Source of the DNA: Spirulina sp. | GTDB lineage: Bacteria > Cyanobacteriota > Cyanobacteriia > Cyanobacteriales > Spirulinaceae | Length of the DNA stretch: 39,788 bases | Assembly: GCA_011390265.1 (NCBI GenBank) | Contig: JAABSU010000003.1 | Span: 1 to 39,788 of the forward strand | Direction: 5' to 3' | In this document: one piece after another, positions 30,950 to 39,722 of the stretch | Numbering within the stretch: the first letter of the stretch is position 1 | How the letters are laid out: each line of letters starts with the position of its first letter | Translations under genes and position numbers: made by a program | The notes under the pieces: generated by a model | Told to the model about the DNA's origin: nothing | Database searches by the model: none | What the model saw: only the letters and a program-made list of their open reading frames with translations

Positions 30950-33667
30950 ATGGATGCTTTAGAGCGCGATCGCCTCCAAAACTTTGTCAATTTTTGCGAT
31001 TCCTACATTACGGGGGATGAGAAGGGGGAGGCGCAGGTTTTCCTGGATCACTTTTTTCAGGCGTTTGGCCATGAGGGGGCGATGCAGGCGGGGGCGGTGT
31101 ATGAGAAGCGGATTGAGAAGGGGAGCAAGAAGGGCAAGACGGGGTTTGCGGATTTGGTATGGAAGCCGCGTGTTTTGGTAGAGATGAAGCGGCGGGGGGC
31201 GGATCTCAGCAAGCATTATTCCCAGGCGTTTGAATATTGGCAGCGGGCGGTTCCGAATCGGCCGCGTTATGTGATGTTGTGCAATTTTGATCAGTTTTGG
31301 ATTTACGATTTTGATATTCAAATTGATACGCCGATTGATCGGGTGATGTTGGCGGATTTGCCGAATCGGGCGGGGGTATTTGGGTTTATGTTGCCCCGTG
31401 AGCGGCCGTCGGTGTTTGGCAATAATCAGGTGGAAGTGACGGAGAAGGCGGCGCGGCGTTTGGGGGAGGGTTTATATCCCGATTTATGGCGGCGGTTACA
31501 GCGGGAGCAACGGTTATCGGAGGGGGAGGCGGCGCTGATGGCGCAGCGGTTTGTGTTGCAGTGTGTGTTGGCGATGTTTGCGGAGGATCGGGGGTTATTA
31601 CCGGATAGTTTGTTTATTCGTTGTGTGCAGGATTGTATTGGGGGGAAGAGTTCATATAATGTGATTTCGCGGGGTTTATTTGAAGAAATGAATAGGCCAG
31701 GAGTTGAATCAATGGGACGGTTTAAGGGGGTGGATTATTTTAATGGGGGGTTGTTTGCGAAGATTGATAGTTTGGAGTTGACGACGCAGGAGTTAAGGAT
31801 TTTGGAGGCTTCGGGGTTGGAGGATTGGAGTAAGGTGCGGCCGGCAATTTTTGGGAGTATTTTTGAGTCAGCGATTGATCAGGGGGAGCGTCATGCCCAT
31901 GGGATTCATTACACATCGGAGGGGGATATTATGAAGATTATCCGGCCGACAATTTCGCGCTATTGGGAGGAGCGGATTGAGGGGGCGGGGACGTTGAAGG
32001 AGTTGGAGGATTTACGGCGGGAGTTGGCGGGTTATCGGGTGTTAGATCCGGCTTGTGGTTCGGGGAATTTTCTTTATTTGGCCTATCGGGAATTGAAGCG
32101 GTTGGAGCAGGATTTGTTGGAGAAGATTGGGGAGCGGCGGCGGTCGGGGGGTGATCAGGTGGAGTTGGGTTTTGTTACGCCGTTGCAGTTTTTTGGGTTG
32201 GATAGTAATGGGTTTGCGGTGGAGTTGGCGCGGGTGACGTTGATGATTGCGCGGAAGGTGGCGATTGATGAGTTGGGGTTGACGGAGCGGGCGTTGCCAT
32301 TGGATACGTTGGATAACAATATTGTTTGTGCGGATGCGTTGTTTACGGAGTGGCCGCGGGCGGATGCGATTATTGGAAATCCGCCATTTTTGGGGGGGAA
32401 TAGAATGCGTCAAGTATTAGGGGATGAATATATTGAAAGAGTATTCAGTAAGTTTCCAGAAGTGAAATCACAAGTCGATTTTTGCTGTTATTGGTTTAGG
32501 CTCGCTCACGAAAATTCACCCAAAGATCAAAGAGTAGGTTTAGTTGGAACCAACACAATCAGCCAAGGAAATAGTAGATCTGCTTCCTTAGAGTATGTAA
32601 CCCAAAATGGAGGTTTTTTGCATGATGTTATTTCTACTCAAGAATGGTCAGGTGATGCGAAAGTTCATGTCAGTTTAGTTAATTGGTGTTATCAAGAAAC
32701 ACGCAATCTTTATTTAGACAACATATCAGTAAATACAATAAATTCATCACTAAATTCACAAATTTCTGTTTCTAAAGCGTCAAGCTTAAGGGCAAACAAA
32801 AATTTTTGCTTTGAGGGAGCCAAACCGAATGCAAAAAATTTCTTTATTTCTAAAGAAATAGTTGATGAGTGGCTCAAAATTAATCCAAAAAATCAAGCAG
32901 TACTCAAGCTTTTTTTAGATGCAAATGATTTAACCAAAGAACTTAATGGGCAACCGAGCAGATGGATTATCGACTTTGAAAATCGAACAGTAGAAGATGC
33001 TTCGATGTTTAGTCATCCTTTTAATTATGTAAGGGAATATGTAAAGCCAGAACGAGATAATTGCAGAGAAAAGGTATTAAGAGAAAAGTGGTGGCGTTTC
33101 AAGCGTACTCATGCTGCCATGAGAAATGCAATAGCTCCACTTGATGTATATTTTGCAGTTCCAGCACATTCAAAATGGTTTATTTTTCTGCCTTCGCAAC
33201 CAGATTGGCTACCTGGAAACTCCACTAAGGTTGTTGCATCAAATGACTATTATGTTCTTGGGATTTTAACTTCAAAAACTCATCGAACATGGGTAAAAGC
33301 GCAAAGCTCAACACTTAAAGGCGATACGCGCTACACCCATAACACCTGCTTTGAAACCTTCCCCTTTCCCCAAACCCCCACCCCAAAAATCATCGAAAAA
33401 ATTCGCCAAACGACCCTAGCCCTCCATCAATACCGCAGCCAACAAATGGAACAAAAACAATGGGGCATCACCAAACTTTATAACGCCTACTTTGATGAAC
33501 CCGCCAGCCAACTCTATAAACTCCACCAACAACTCGACAGCCTCACCCTCCAAGCCTACGGATTCACCCCCCAAGACGACATCCTCGAAAAACTGTTAAC
33601 CCTCAACCACCAACTCGCCGCCCAAGAACAAGCCGGACAACCCATCATCGGCCCCCACGCCCCATAA
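30950..33667 (+). CDS. MmeI-like Type IIG/IIL restriction-modification enzyme
   Basis: A 905-residue single-chain enzyme close in length to MmeI. The N-terminal PD-(D/E)XK nuclease has D68 in GFADLVWKP, then E78 and K80 in VLVEMKRRG. This D-x9-E-x-K spacing equals that of MmeI. A helical connector follows. The adenine methyltransferase has motif I VLDPACGSGNFLYLAYREL (about 363-381) and motif IV NPPF (about 476). The target-recognition domain and C-terminal helices complete the protein. Family members bind one asymmetric site, methylate an adenine on one strand and cut about 20 bp away. The recognition sequence cannot be read here. The gene is a compositional mosaic: G-rich to about 32400, AT-rich to about 33330, then C-rich. 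No frameshift is seen, so it is probably active. Confidence 0.93.
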   Translation: MDALERDRLQNFVNFCDSYITGDEKGEAQVFLDHFFQAFGHEGAMQAGAVYEKRIEKGSKKGKTGFADLVWKPRVLVEMKRRGADLSKHYSQAFEYWQRAVPNRPRYVMLCNFDQFWIYDFDIQIDTPIDRVMLADLPNRAGVFGFMLPRERPSVFGNNQVEVTEKAARRLGEGLYPDLWRRLQREQRLSEGEAALMAQRFVLQCVLAMFAEDRGLLPDSLFIRCVQDCIGGKSSYNVISRGLFEEMNRPGVESMGRFKGVDYFNGGLFAKIDSLELTTQELRILEASGLEDWSKVRPAIFGSIFESAIDQGERHAHGIHYTSEGDIMKIIRPTISRYWEERIEGAGTLKELEDLRRELAGYRVLDPACGSGNFLYLAYRELKRLEQDLLEKIGERRRSGGDQVELGFVTPLQFFGLDSNGFAVELARVTLMIARKVAIDELGLTERALPLDTLDNNIVCADALFTEWPRADAIIGNPPFLGGNRMRQVLGDEYIERVFSKFPEVKSQVDFCCYWFRLAHENSPKDQRVGLVGTNTISQGNSRSASLEYVTQNGGFLHDVISTQEWSGDAKVHVSLVNWCYQETRNLYLDNISVNTINSSLNSQISVSKASSLRANKNFCFEGAKPNAKNFFISKEIVDEWLKINPKNQAVLKLFLDANDLTKELNGQPSRWIIDFENRTVEDASMFSHPFNYVREYVKPERDNCREKVLREKWWRFKRTHAAMRNAIAPLDVYFAVPAHSKWFIFLPSQPDWLPGNSTKVVASNDYYVLGILTSKTHRTWVKAQSSTLKGDTRYTHNTCFETFPFPQTPTPKIIEKIRQTTLALHQYRSQQMEQKQWGITKLYNAYFDEPASQLYKLHQQLDSLTLQAYGFTPQDDILEKLLTLNHQLAAQEQAGQPIIGPHAP

Positions 33668-33692
33668 CCAATTCCCACCACCCCTTAACATC

Positions 33693-34943
33693 ATGAAACG
33701 CCCCATCGCCATCGACCTGTTTGCAGGATGTGGCGGCATGTCCCTCGGCCTAGAAGCCGCCGGATTTGATATCGCCGCCGCCGTCGAACTTGATCCAATT
33801 CATACATTAGTTCACCACTTTAACTTCCCCTACGGAGCAAGCATTTGTAAAAATATTTCTGAATTAAATCCTCAAGATTTGCTACAGGCTTTAAAAAACA
33901 AAAAAATTGATCGTGAAATAGACCTCATTGCAGGCGGGCCACCCTGCCAAGGCTTTTCCCACATGGGCAAACGACAACTAGACGACCCCAGAAACACCCT
34001 CATCTTTGAATACCTGCGCATCATCAAAACCATCAAACCTAAATATTTTCTCTTTGAAAACGTCCCCGGCATCGCCTCCGGCCAACATCAAAAATTCTTA
34101 ACAGAATTAATCATTGAATTTGAAAACATCGGCTACTCAATTCAAAAACCCATCGCAATCCTAAACGCATCCCATTACGGTGCGCCCCAAAATCGGAAAA
34201 GACTAATCCTCATCGGCTCCAGACTCGACGTTAATCCAGCCGCCTACCCCCCACAAACCCATTTAGACATCAACACCAGGGCAACCTGTGAACAAGCCAT
34301 TGGCGATCTAAGCACACACCCCCCCTATCACAAAAATGATCCAGGCATTCCAGCCTCACAATTAAACTATGCCGGCCTAAGAACCCACTTTGCCCTCCAA
34401 CCCAGCGGCGAATTTAACCTCTGCCATCAGCGACAAATTGGCCCCCTCGTTTATGGCCACATCGGATCAAACCATACCCAAAAATCAAGCGATCGCTTTC
34501 AAACAACCCCCCTCGGAACCGTCGAAACAATCAGTCGATTCTTTAAACTGTCCCCCCATGGCCAATGTAATACCCTCAGAGCCGGAACCACCAGCGACAA
34601 AGGAGCCTATACCGCCCCTAGACCCATTCATTATGGCGCTCCTCGCTGTATTACCGTTAGAGAAGCAGCAAGATTGCACACCTTCCCCGATTGGTTTCGG
34701 TTTCATAATACTATTTGGCACGGCTTTCGAGAAATTGGTAACGCCGTAGTTCCCTTGCTCGCCAAAGCCTTAGGGTGTGAAATCATCAAAGCCATGGGCC
34801 TGAATCCCCAAGAATTTAAAACCTATACCCTCAGCCCACAGGATGAAACACTGTTAGGCTATAACATGGCCCAAGCCTCAAAATATTGGAATATTCCAGA
34901 TAACGTCATTCCCAAACGGAAAAGATCGATCTCAACGCCCTAA
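33693..34943 (+). CDS. DNA (cytosine-5-)-methyltransferase
   Basis: A 416-residue C5-cytosine methyltransferase with all main motifs. Motif I is IDLFAGCGGMSLGLEAAGF and motif IV is GGPPCQGFSHMG with catalytic C85. Motif VI is FENVPG (E122), motif VIII is QNRKRLILIG, and motifs IX-X are RECVTVREAARLHTFPDWFRF-like and GFREIGNAVVPLLAKALG. A target-recognition region lies between VIII and IX. It starts 25 bp after the MmeI-like gene and is C-rich like that gene's 3' end, so the two form one locus. It may belong to a separate specificity, or be a solitary methylase, for example one protecting CGATCG/HIP1-type sites common in cyanobacteria. It ends 2 bp from the stop of the convergent hybrid kinase, with no terminator between. 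Confidence 0.95.
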   Translation: MKRPIAIDLFAGCGGMSLGLEAAGFDIAAAVELDPIHTLVHHFNFPYGASICKNISELNPQDLLQALKNKKIDREIDLIAGGPPCQGFSHMGKRQLDDPRNTLIFEYLRIIKTIKPKYFLFENVPGIASGQHQKFLTELIIEFENIGYSIQKPIAILNASHYGAPQNRKRLILIGSRLDVNPAAYPPQTHLDINTRATCEQAIGDLSTHPPYHKNDPGIPASQLNYAGLRTHFALQPSGEFNLCHQRQIGPLVYGHIGSNHTQKSSDRFQTTPLGTVETISRFFKLSPHGQCNTLRAGTTSDKGAYTAPRPIHYGAPRCITVREAARLHTFPDWFRFHNTIWHGFREIGNAVVPLLAKALGCEIIKAMGLNPQEFKTYTLSPQDETLLGYNMAQASKYWNIPDNVIPKRKRSISTP

Positions 34944-34945
34944 CC

Positions 34946-37807
34946 CTAAAGATTTTTCCCCTCAGTGGCGAGCAACTTCGGGATTAATTGCGCCAGTTCC
35001 CTTAGGCGAACAGGCTTACTCAGGTATTCATTGGCTCCGGCGGCAAGACAGCGATCGCGATCGCTCTCCATGGCCAAAGCCGTTAACGCAATGATCGGCG
35101 TTGAGGCCAACGGGGGAATCTTCCGAATTCGCTGCATTGCCTCCAAACCATCCATCCCCGGCATTTGAACATCCATCAAAATTAAATCCGGCCCCAACGC
35201 CTCAGCCTGCTCAATGGCTTCATAACCGTTTTTGGCCACCTCAATCCGGTAGCCCTTAGCCTTTAAATAGCTGGAAATTGTACTAATATTGGCTTCATTG
35301 TCCTCCACCAACAACAGCAAAGGGCCAACAACAGCATTTTCAGCCATTGCCCCAAAGGATTTGGACTCAACCTCACTCTGCTGCGGTTGAGGCGAAACCT
35401 GAGTCGCTTGATAGGGCAAATCGATCATAAAACAACTGCCTACCCCCTCCTCACTGGTTAAACTGACCCGCCCACCATGGAGTTCAACAATCTGCTTCGT
35501 CAGGGCTAACCCTAACCCCGTGCCTTGATATTGGCGATTGAGAGCACTATCAATCTGCATAAATGGCTGAAACAACTTGCCACGATTTTGCTCACTAATC
35601 CCAATCCCTGTATCGATCACCGAAAACCGCAAATAATGCTTTTCGGCCTCTAACTCCGCCTCTAAATCCTCAAGGGGCGTAACCTCTAAAATGACCTGTC
35701 CCCCCTCAGATGTAAACTTCACCGCATTATTAAGGAGATTAATCAACACTTGACGGATACGCCGCTCATCTAGCAAAATATCCGGCAAATTTAAGGGTAG
35801 ATTAATAGAAACTTGAATCCGTTTTTTCAGGGCTTGCTGTTTGATGAATGTGATGCTGGATTGACAGAGTGAGGCAACGGCCGTGGGGGCAGAATCTAAC
35901 TCCATTTGCCCCGATTCAATCTTCGCTACATCCAAAATATCATTAATTAACTCTAACAGGTGAAAAGCGCTTTTTTCCACCGTTTGCAGCGCCTTTAATT
36001 GTTGATCATTCAAAGGGCCAAAGATTTGTTCCTGTAGCCCCTCTGTCATCCCTAAAATGGCATTGAGGGGCGTGCGCAGTTCATGGCTCATATTGGCCAA
36101 AAACTCATCCTTGAGGCGAGTGGCGCGGAGCAATTCTCGATTCGTCATTTCCAGTTGTGCCTGAGCTATTTTGCGATCGGTAATGTCTTGAAAAGTGCCC
36201 ACCACACCAATCACATTGCCATACAAATCCCGCAGCGCCAACTTGTTAATCTCTAACCAGTGCAATTGCCCATCGGGAAATAGGACTTCTTCGATCACAC
36301 CCAGCATGGGCAAGCCCGACTCGATCACCTGGCGATCAATAGCCCGATAGGCCAGTGCCTCTGGATAATCATACAACTCAAAATCATTTTTTCCAATCAC
36401 ATCTTCGGGCACATCCAACCCTAAACTTTTGACAAACTGAGAATTGCAGCCCACATAGTCAAGGCAACAATCTTTCCAAAAAACTGCGAGGGGAAACGTA
36501 TCCAGCACCGTTTGTAAAAACTGTTGAGAAGCCCGAAGATTTTCTTCTGCTTGCTGCCGTTGAAGCAGGGCCGCTTGCTGGTCGCTAATATCTACATTTA
36601 CCCCCGTGATTGCTAGAGGATTACCCGCCTCATTGCGGACTAATACGCCATAGGTTTTAAGGTGGCGAATTTTACCATCGGGAAGGATAATCCGAAATTC
36701 AGCAGTACACTCTCCCTCATCATTAAGCAACTTGCCAATCACCTCAGCCAAGCGCGGCAAATCCTCCGGGTAGATATATTCCTGCCATTCTGCATAGGTG
36801 ATGTTGCGATCGGGTGGGAGATCATAAAATTCTCGCATCCGTTCATCCCAGATCAGCGTATTATCCTGTAATTGCCATGTCCAACAGCCCATGGATGCCG
36901 ATTTTAAGGCGAGGGTGAGGCGTTCCGAGAGTTTTTGTAATTCGGCTTCCCGTTTTTGGAGTTCAGCGGTGCGTCGGGCTACCTTGGTTTCTAATTCTTG
37001 GTTGAGGTGATGGAGTTTCTGTAAGGCTTGCCTCCGTTCACGCAGGGCTGATTGGCGCTGGGTAATATCCCGCACCATAAATAACACCTCATCCTCACCA
37101 TTTTTCACCACCCGCACCTCTTCATCCTGACGGCGATCGTTAATCCAGATCGTCTGCTCATAGATTTGTAATTCCCCCGTTTCTAGGGCTTGGTGGAGGT
37201 GGTAAAGCTGGCGTTCCGCTAACTCTGGGGGCAGTACGGCGGTCATTGGTTGTCCCGTCGGGTCAATACCGCCGCGAACAATATCGCCACAACGGGAGGG
37301 AGTCACAAAACCGCGATAGACCCCATCGGCTCCGACGCGAAACATTAAATCAGGAATCGCCATCAATACCGCATGGTTGCGACGCTCACTTTCCGCTAAA
37401 GCTGCCTCGGCTTGGTGACGTTCACGGCGGATCTGGCCTTCGCGCACTTCCCGACGCACGGCCTCCGGCAACCGAGCTAAATTGCCCTTCATAATGTAGT
37501 CGCTGGCTCCGGCTTTCATCATTTCTACCGCCAATTTTTCCCCAATGGTTCCCGACACCACCAGAAAGGGAATGTCCTGTTGGCTTTCCTTGAGGATGGC
37601 TAGGGCGGTGGGGGCATCAAAACCAGGGAGGCTATAGTCGGAGACAATCACATCCCAAGGCTGATGGGGTAGGGCATCCCGCAGCCCCTCAGCGGTTTGC
37701 ACCCGTTCCCAGGTTAGATCAAATCCATCCCGCCGCATGGCCCGGAGCAACAACTGAGCATCATCATCTGAGTCTTCGATTAATAATAGATGCAGTGGTT
37801 CAGACAT
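34946..37807 (-). CDS. REC-PAS-PAS-PAS hybrid histidine kinase with C-terminal REC
   Basis: A 953-residue cytosolic hybrid kinase. The N-terminal receiver (about 4-125) has D57 in VIVSDYSLPGF. Three PAS-like segments follow: about 140-245 (AIPDLMFRVGADGVYRGF), about 300-410 (LALKSASMGCWTWQLQDN) and about 425-545 (LDTFPLAVFWKDCCLDYV). A coiled coil precedes the second. HisKA has H575 in [16 protein letters not shown]. The ATPase domain has INLLNNAVKF, VIDTGIGIS and GTGLGLALTKQIV. The C-terminal receiver has D879 in LILMDVQMPGMDG. Two receivers flanking a kinase core suit a phosphorelay. It starts 2 bp after the stop of the Rcp1-like regulator gene, so they are co-transcribed. Confidence 0.94.
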   Translation of the reverse strand: MSEPLHLLLIEDSDDDAQLLLRAMRRDGFDLTWERVQTAEGLRDALPHQPWDVIVSDYSLPGFDAPTALAILKESQQDIPFLVVSGTIGEKLAVEMMKAGASDYIMKGNLARLPEAVRREVREGQIRRERHQAEAALAESERRNHAVLMAIPDLMFRVGADGVYRGFVTPSRCGDIVRGGIDPTGQPMTAVLPPELAERQLYHLHQALETGELQIYEQTIWINDRRQDEEVRVVKNGEDEVLFMVRDITQRQSALRERRQALQKLHHLNQELETKVARRTAELQKREAELQKLSERLTLALKSASMGCWTWQLQDNTLIWDERMREFYDLPPDRNITYAEWQEYIYPEDLPRLAEVIGKLLNDEGECTAEFRIILPDGKIRHLKTYGVLVRNEAGNPLAITGVNVDISDQQAALLQRQQAEENLRASQQFLQTVLDTFPLAVFWKDCCLDYVGCNSQFVKSLGLDVPEDVIGKNDFELYDYPEALAYRAIDRQVIESGLPMLGVIEEVLFPDGQLHWLEINKLALRDLYGNVIGVVGTFQDITDRKIAQAQLEMTNRELLRATRLKDEFLANMSHELRTPLNAILGMTEGLQEQIFGPLNDQQLKALQTVEKSAFHLLELINDILDVAKIESGQMELDSAPTAVASLCQSSITFIKQQALKKRIQVSINLPLNLPDILLDERRIRQVLINLLNNAVKFTSEGGQVILEVTPLEDLEAELEAEKHYLRFSVIDTGIGISEQNRGKLFQPFMQIDSALNRQYQGTGLGLALTKQIVELHGGRVSLTSEEGVGSCFMIDLPYQATQVSPQPQQSEVESKSFGAMAENAVVGPLLLLVEDNEANISTISSYLKAKGYRIEVAKNGYEAIEQAEALGPDLILMDVQMPGMDGLEAMQRIRKIPPLASTPIIALTALAMESDRDRCLAAGANEYLSKPVRLRELAQLIPKLLATEGKNL

Positions 37808-37809
37808 AA

Positions 37810-38241
37810 TTATCCCCTAGTTTCATCTCCAGGCATTTGCTCGTTGACTAAGGCCCAATACAAACCGAGTTGAGTGACGGCCTGGGCAAACTCTTCAAAA
37901 TCGACGGGTTTACGAACGTAACTATTCGCTCCTAAATTATAGCTTTCAATAATATCCGGTTCCTCACTGGAGGAGGTTAACACCACTACCGGCAAGGTTT
38001 TAAACTTGGGTTCGGCGCGAATTCTGCGCAAAACATCTAAGCCATTTAGCTTGGGTAGTTTGAGATCCAATAACACCACGCTGGGTGAAGGATGGGTGTT
38101 AAAAACTAAATTTAACGCCTCTTCGCCGTTGCGGGCAATCAGAATCGGGTTGGTGATTTTACTACGACGGAGCGATCGCAATGTCAAGCGTTCATCGTCG
38201 GGATTATCTTCAACTAAAATGATCGGGCGAGGGGAGGCCAT
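37810..38241 (-). CDS. Rcp1-like response regulator
   Basis: A 143-residue single-domain receiver of the Rcp1 type, which in cyanobacteria receives phosphate from phytochrome-class kinases. I use the ATG at 38241 (MASPRPIILVEDNPDDERLTL); a longer frame reaches 38328 but would overlap the kinase gene. The phosphoacceptor is D59 in VVLLDLKLPKLNG. The acidic triad is in VEDNPDDE, and VLTSSSEEPDI and YVRKPVDF complete the site. It lies between the PAS kinase (32 bp upstream) and the hybrid kinase (2 bp downstream), so it is probably the partner of the former. Confidence 0.93.
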   Translation of the reverse strand: MASPRPIILVEDNPDDERLTLRSLRRSKITNPILIARNGEEALNLVFNTHPSPSVVLLDLKLPKLNGLDVLRRIRAEPKFKTLPVVVLTSSSEEPDIIESYNLGANSYVRKPVDFEEFAQAVTQLGLYWALVNEQMPGDETRG

Positions 38242-38273
38242 GGGGATCTTGACTGAAGGGTTAACTGGGGTGA

Positions 38274-39722
38274 TTAAGGAATCGTAAAGTAAAACGTTGC
38301 CCCCTGTTCGATGGCTCCCTGGGCCCAAATTTCGCCGCCATGACGACGGATGATCCGCTGCACGGTGGCTAAACCGATGCCTGTACCGGGAAATTCGACG
38401 GTATTGTGGAGGCGCTGGAACACACCAAAGAGCATCTTGGCATATTGCATATCAAACCCTGCCCCATCATCGCGGACAAAATAAACCGGCGTTGTCTCTC
38501 CGGCCATCACCCCCAACTCAATGCGGGCGCTGGGGTGGTGGCTGGTGAACTTCCAGGCATTTTCCAGCAAATTGGTTAAGACAATCCCGATTAAGGTCGG
38601 ATCTGCTGTGACGTTAAGCTCCGGTGCAATCACGAATTCTACGGGCCTTTGGGGATCTTGAATTTGCAAATCCTGGATCAGGTTTGCTGCTAAGAGGCTG
38701 AGGTTCACCCATTGCGGTTTGAGTTCAGAACGGGATACCCGCGACAGAGACAGCAGATCGTCAATGAGGTGACTCATGCGACCAATGTTGTAGCGGATAC
38801 GCTCAAAATAATCCTGGGCCATGTCGTCAAATAGCTCGCCATAGTCCTCCAGGAGGGCTTGGCTAAAGCCGTTAATGGCTCGCAGGGGAGCGCGGAGATC
38901 ATGGGAGACGGAATAGGCAAAGGCTTCCAGTTCTGCGTTGGAGGCGGCTAGTTGTTGGCTGATTCTCAACAGATCGGCTTCGTGGGTTTTGCGCTCGGTA
39001 ATGTCTAAGACCGTACCCACTAAGGCGGTGACTTTCCCTTGGGCATCAAAAACGGCTTCTCCCCGCGCTTGGATGTAGGTGTAGGGGCGATCTGCGTGGC
39101 AGACGCGACATTCTAGATCGTAGGGTTTGCCGGTGGCGATCGCCTCCCCCACTACCTGATCATGATAAGCCTGATCATCCGGATGATAGATTTGCAAGAG
39201 TTCCTCATAACTGGGCATCCCCAGGGCAATATCGCGGCCTAGGAGCCGAAAAACCTCATCAGACCAAGTAATGGCTCCGGTGGCCACATCAAACTCCCAA
39301 CTGCCGAGATGGGCGATCCGTTGGGCGGCTTGGAGGTGGGCTTCCCGTTTTTTTAATGCCTTTTCAATCTCCAGTTGGTGGGTCAGATCCCGGGCGGCAG
39401 CATAGAGGAAAGAGCCGCCGGGTTGGGTGTACCATTCGAGGTGAAGATAACGACCATCGGCACAGCGATAACGATTCACAAAACCTTCCACCTTTTCTTG
39501 TTCCTTCAAGCGCCCAAGGGCGGCGAGGGTGGGGGCGCGATCTTCAGGATGGACGAAATCTAAGAGGATTTGCCCTTCTAGATCCTTAGCCGGATAACCC
39601 AAGGTGGTTTCCCAGGCGCGATTGACGCGGACAAATCGCCCTTCGACATCGGCAATACAGAGCAGATTTAGAGTTAGTTCAAAGAAGGGTTCAAGATTGG
39701 GTTGCATCATGTTGGGGAGCAC
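38274..39722 (-). CDS. Double-PAS sensor histidine kinase (Cph1-like core)
   Basis: A 482-residue cytosolic kinase. The first PAS domain (about 10-130) opens ELTLNLLCIADVEGRFVRVNRAW. The second (about 140-255) contains LGSWEFDVATGAITWSDEVF. The HisKA domain has H274 in AFAYSVSHDLRAPLRAINGF, the subtype found in Cph1 phytochromes. The ATPase domain shows LTNLLENAWKFTS, VRDDGAGFDMQYA and GTGIGLATVQRII. There is no phytochrome GAF, so light sensing is not indicated. The listed start is a GTG; ATG codons at residues 5 and 6 (39710, 39707) are alternatives. It overlaps the end of the upstream receiver gene by 32 bp and is followed by an Rcp1-like regulator. Confidence 0.93.
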   Translation of the reverse strand: MLPNMMQPNLEPFFELTLNLLCIADVEGRFVRVNRAWETTLGYPAKDLEGQILLDFVHPEDRAPTLAALGRLKEQEKVEGFVNRYRCADGRYLHLEWYTQPGGSFLYAAARDLTHQLEIEKALKKREAHLQAAQRIAHLGSWEFDVATGAITWSDEVFRLLGRDIALGMPSYEELLQIYHPDDQAYHDQVVGEAIATGKPYDLECRVCHADRPYTYIQARGEAVFDAQGKVTALVGTVLDITERKTHEADLLRISQQLAASNAELEAFAYSVSHDLRAPLRAINGFSQALLEDYGELFDDMAQDYFERIRYNIGRMSHLIDDLLSLSRVSRSELKPQWVNLSLLAANLIQDLQIQDPQRPVEFVIAPELNVTADPTLIGIVLTNLLENAWKFTSHHPSARIELGVMAGETTPVYFVRDDGAGFDMQYAKMLFGVFQRLHNTVEFPGTGIGLATVQRIIRRHGGEIWAQGAIEQGATFYFTIP

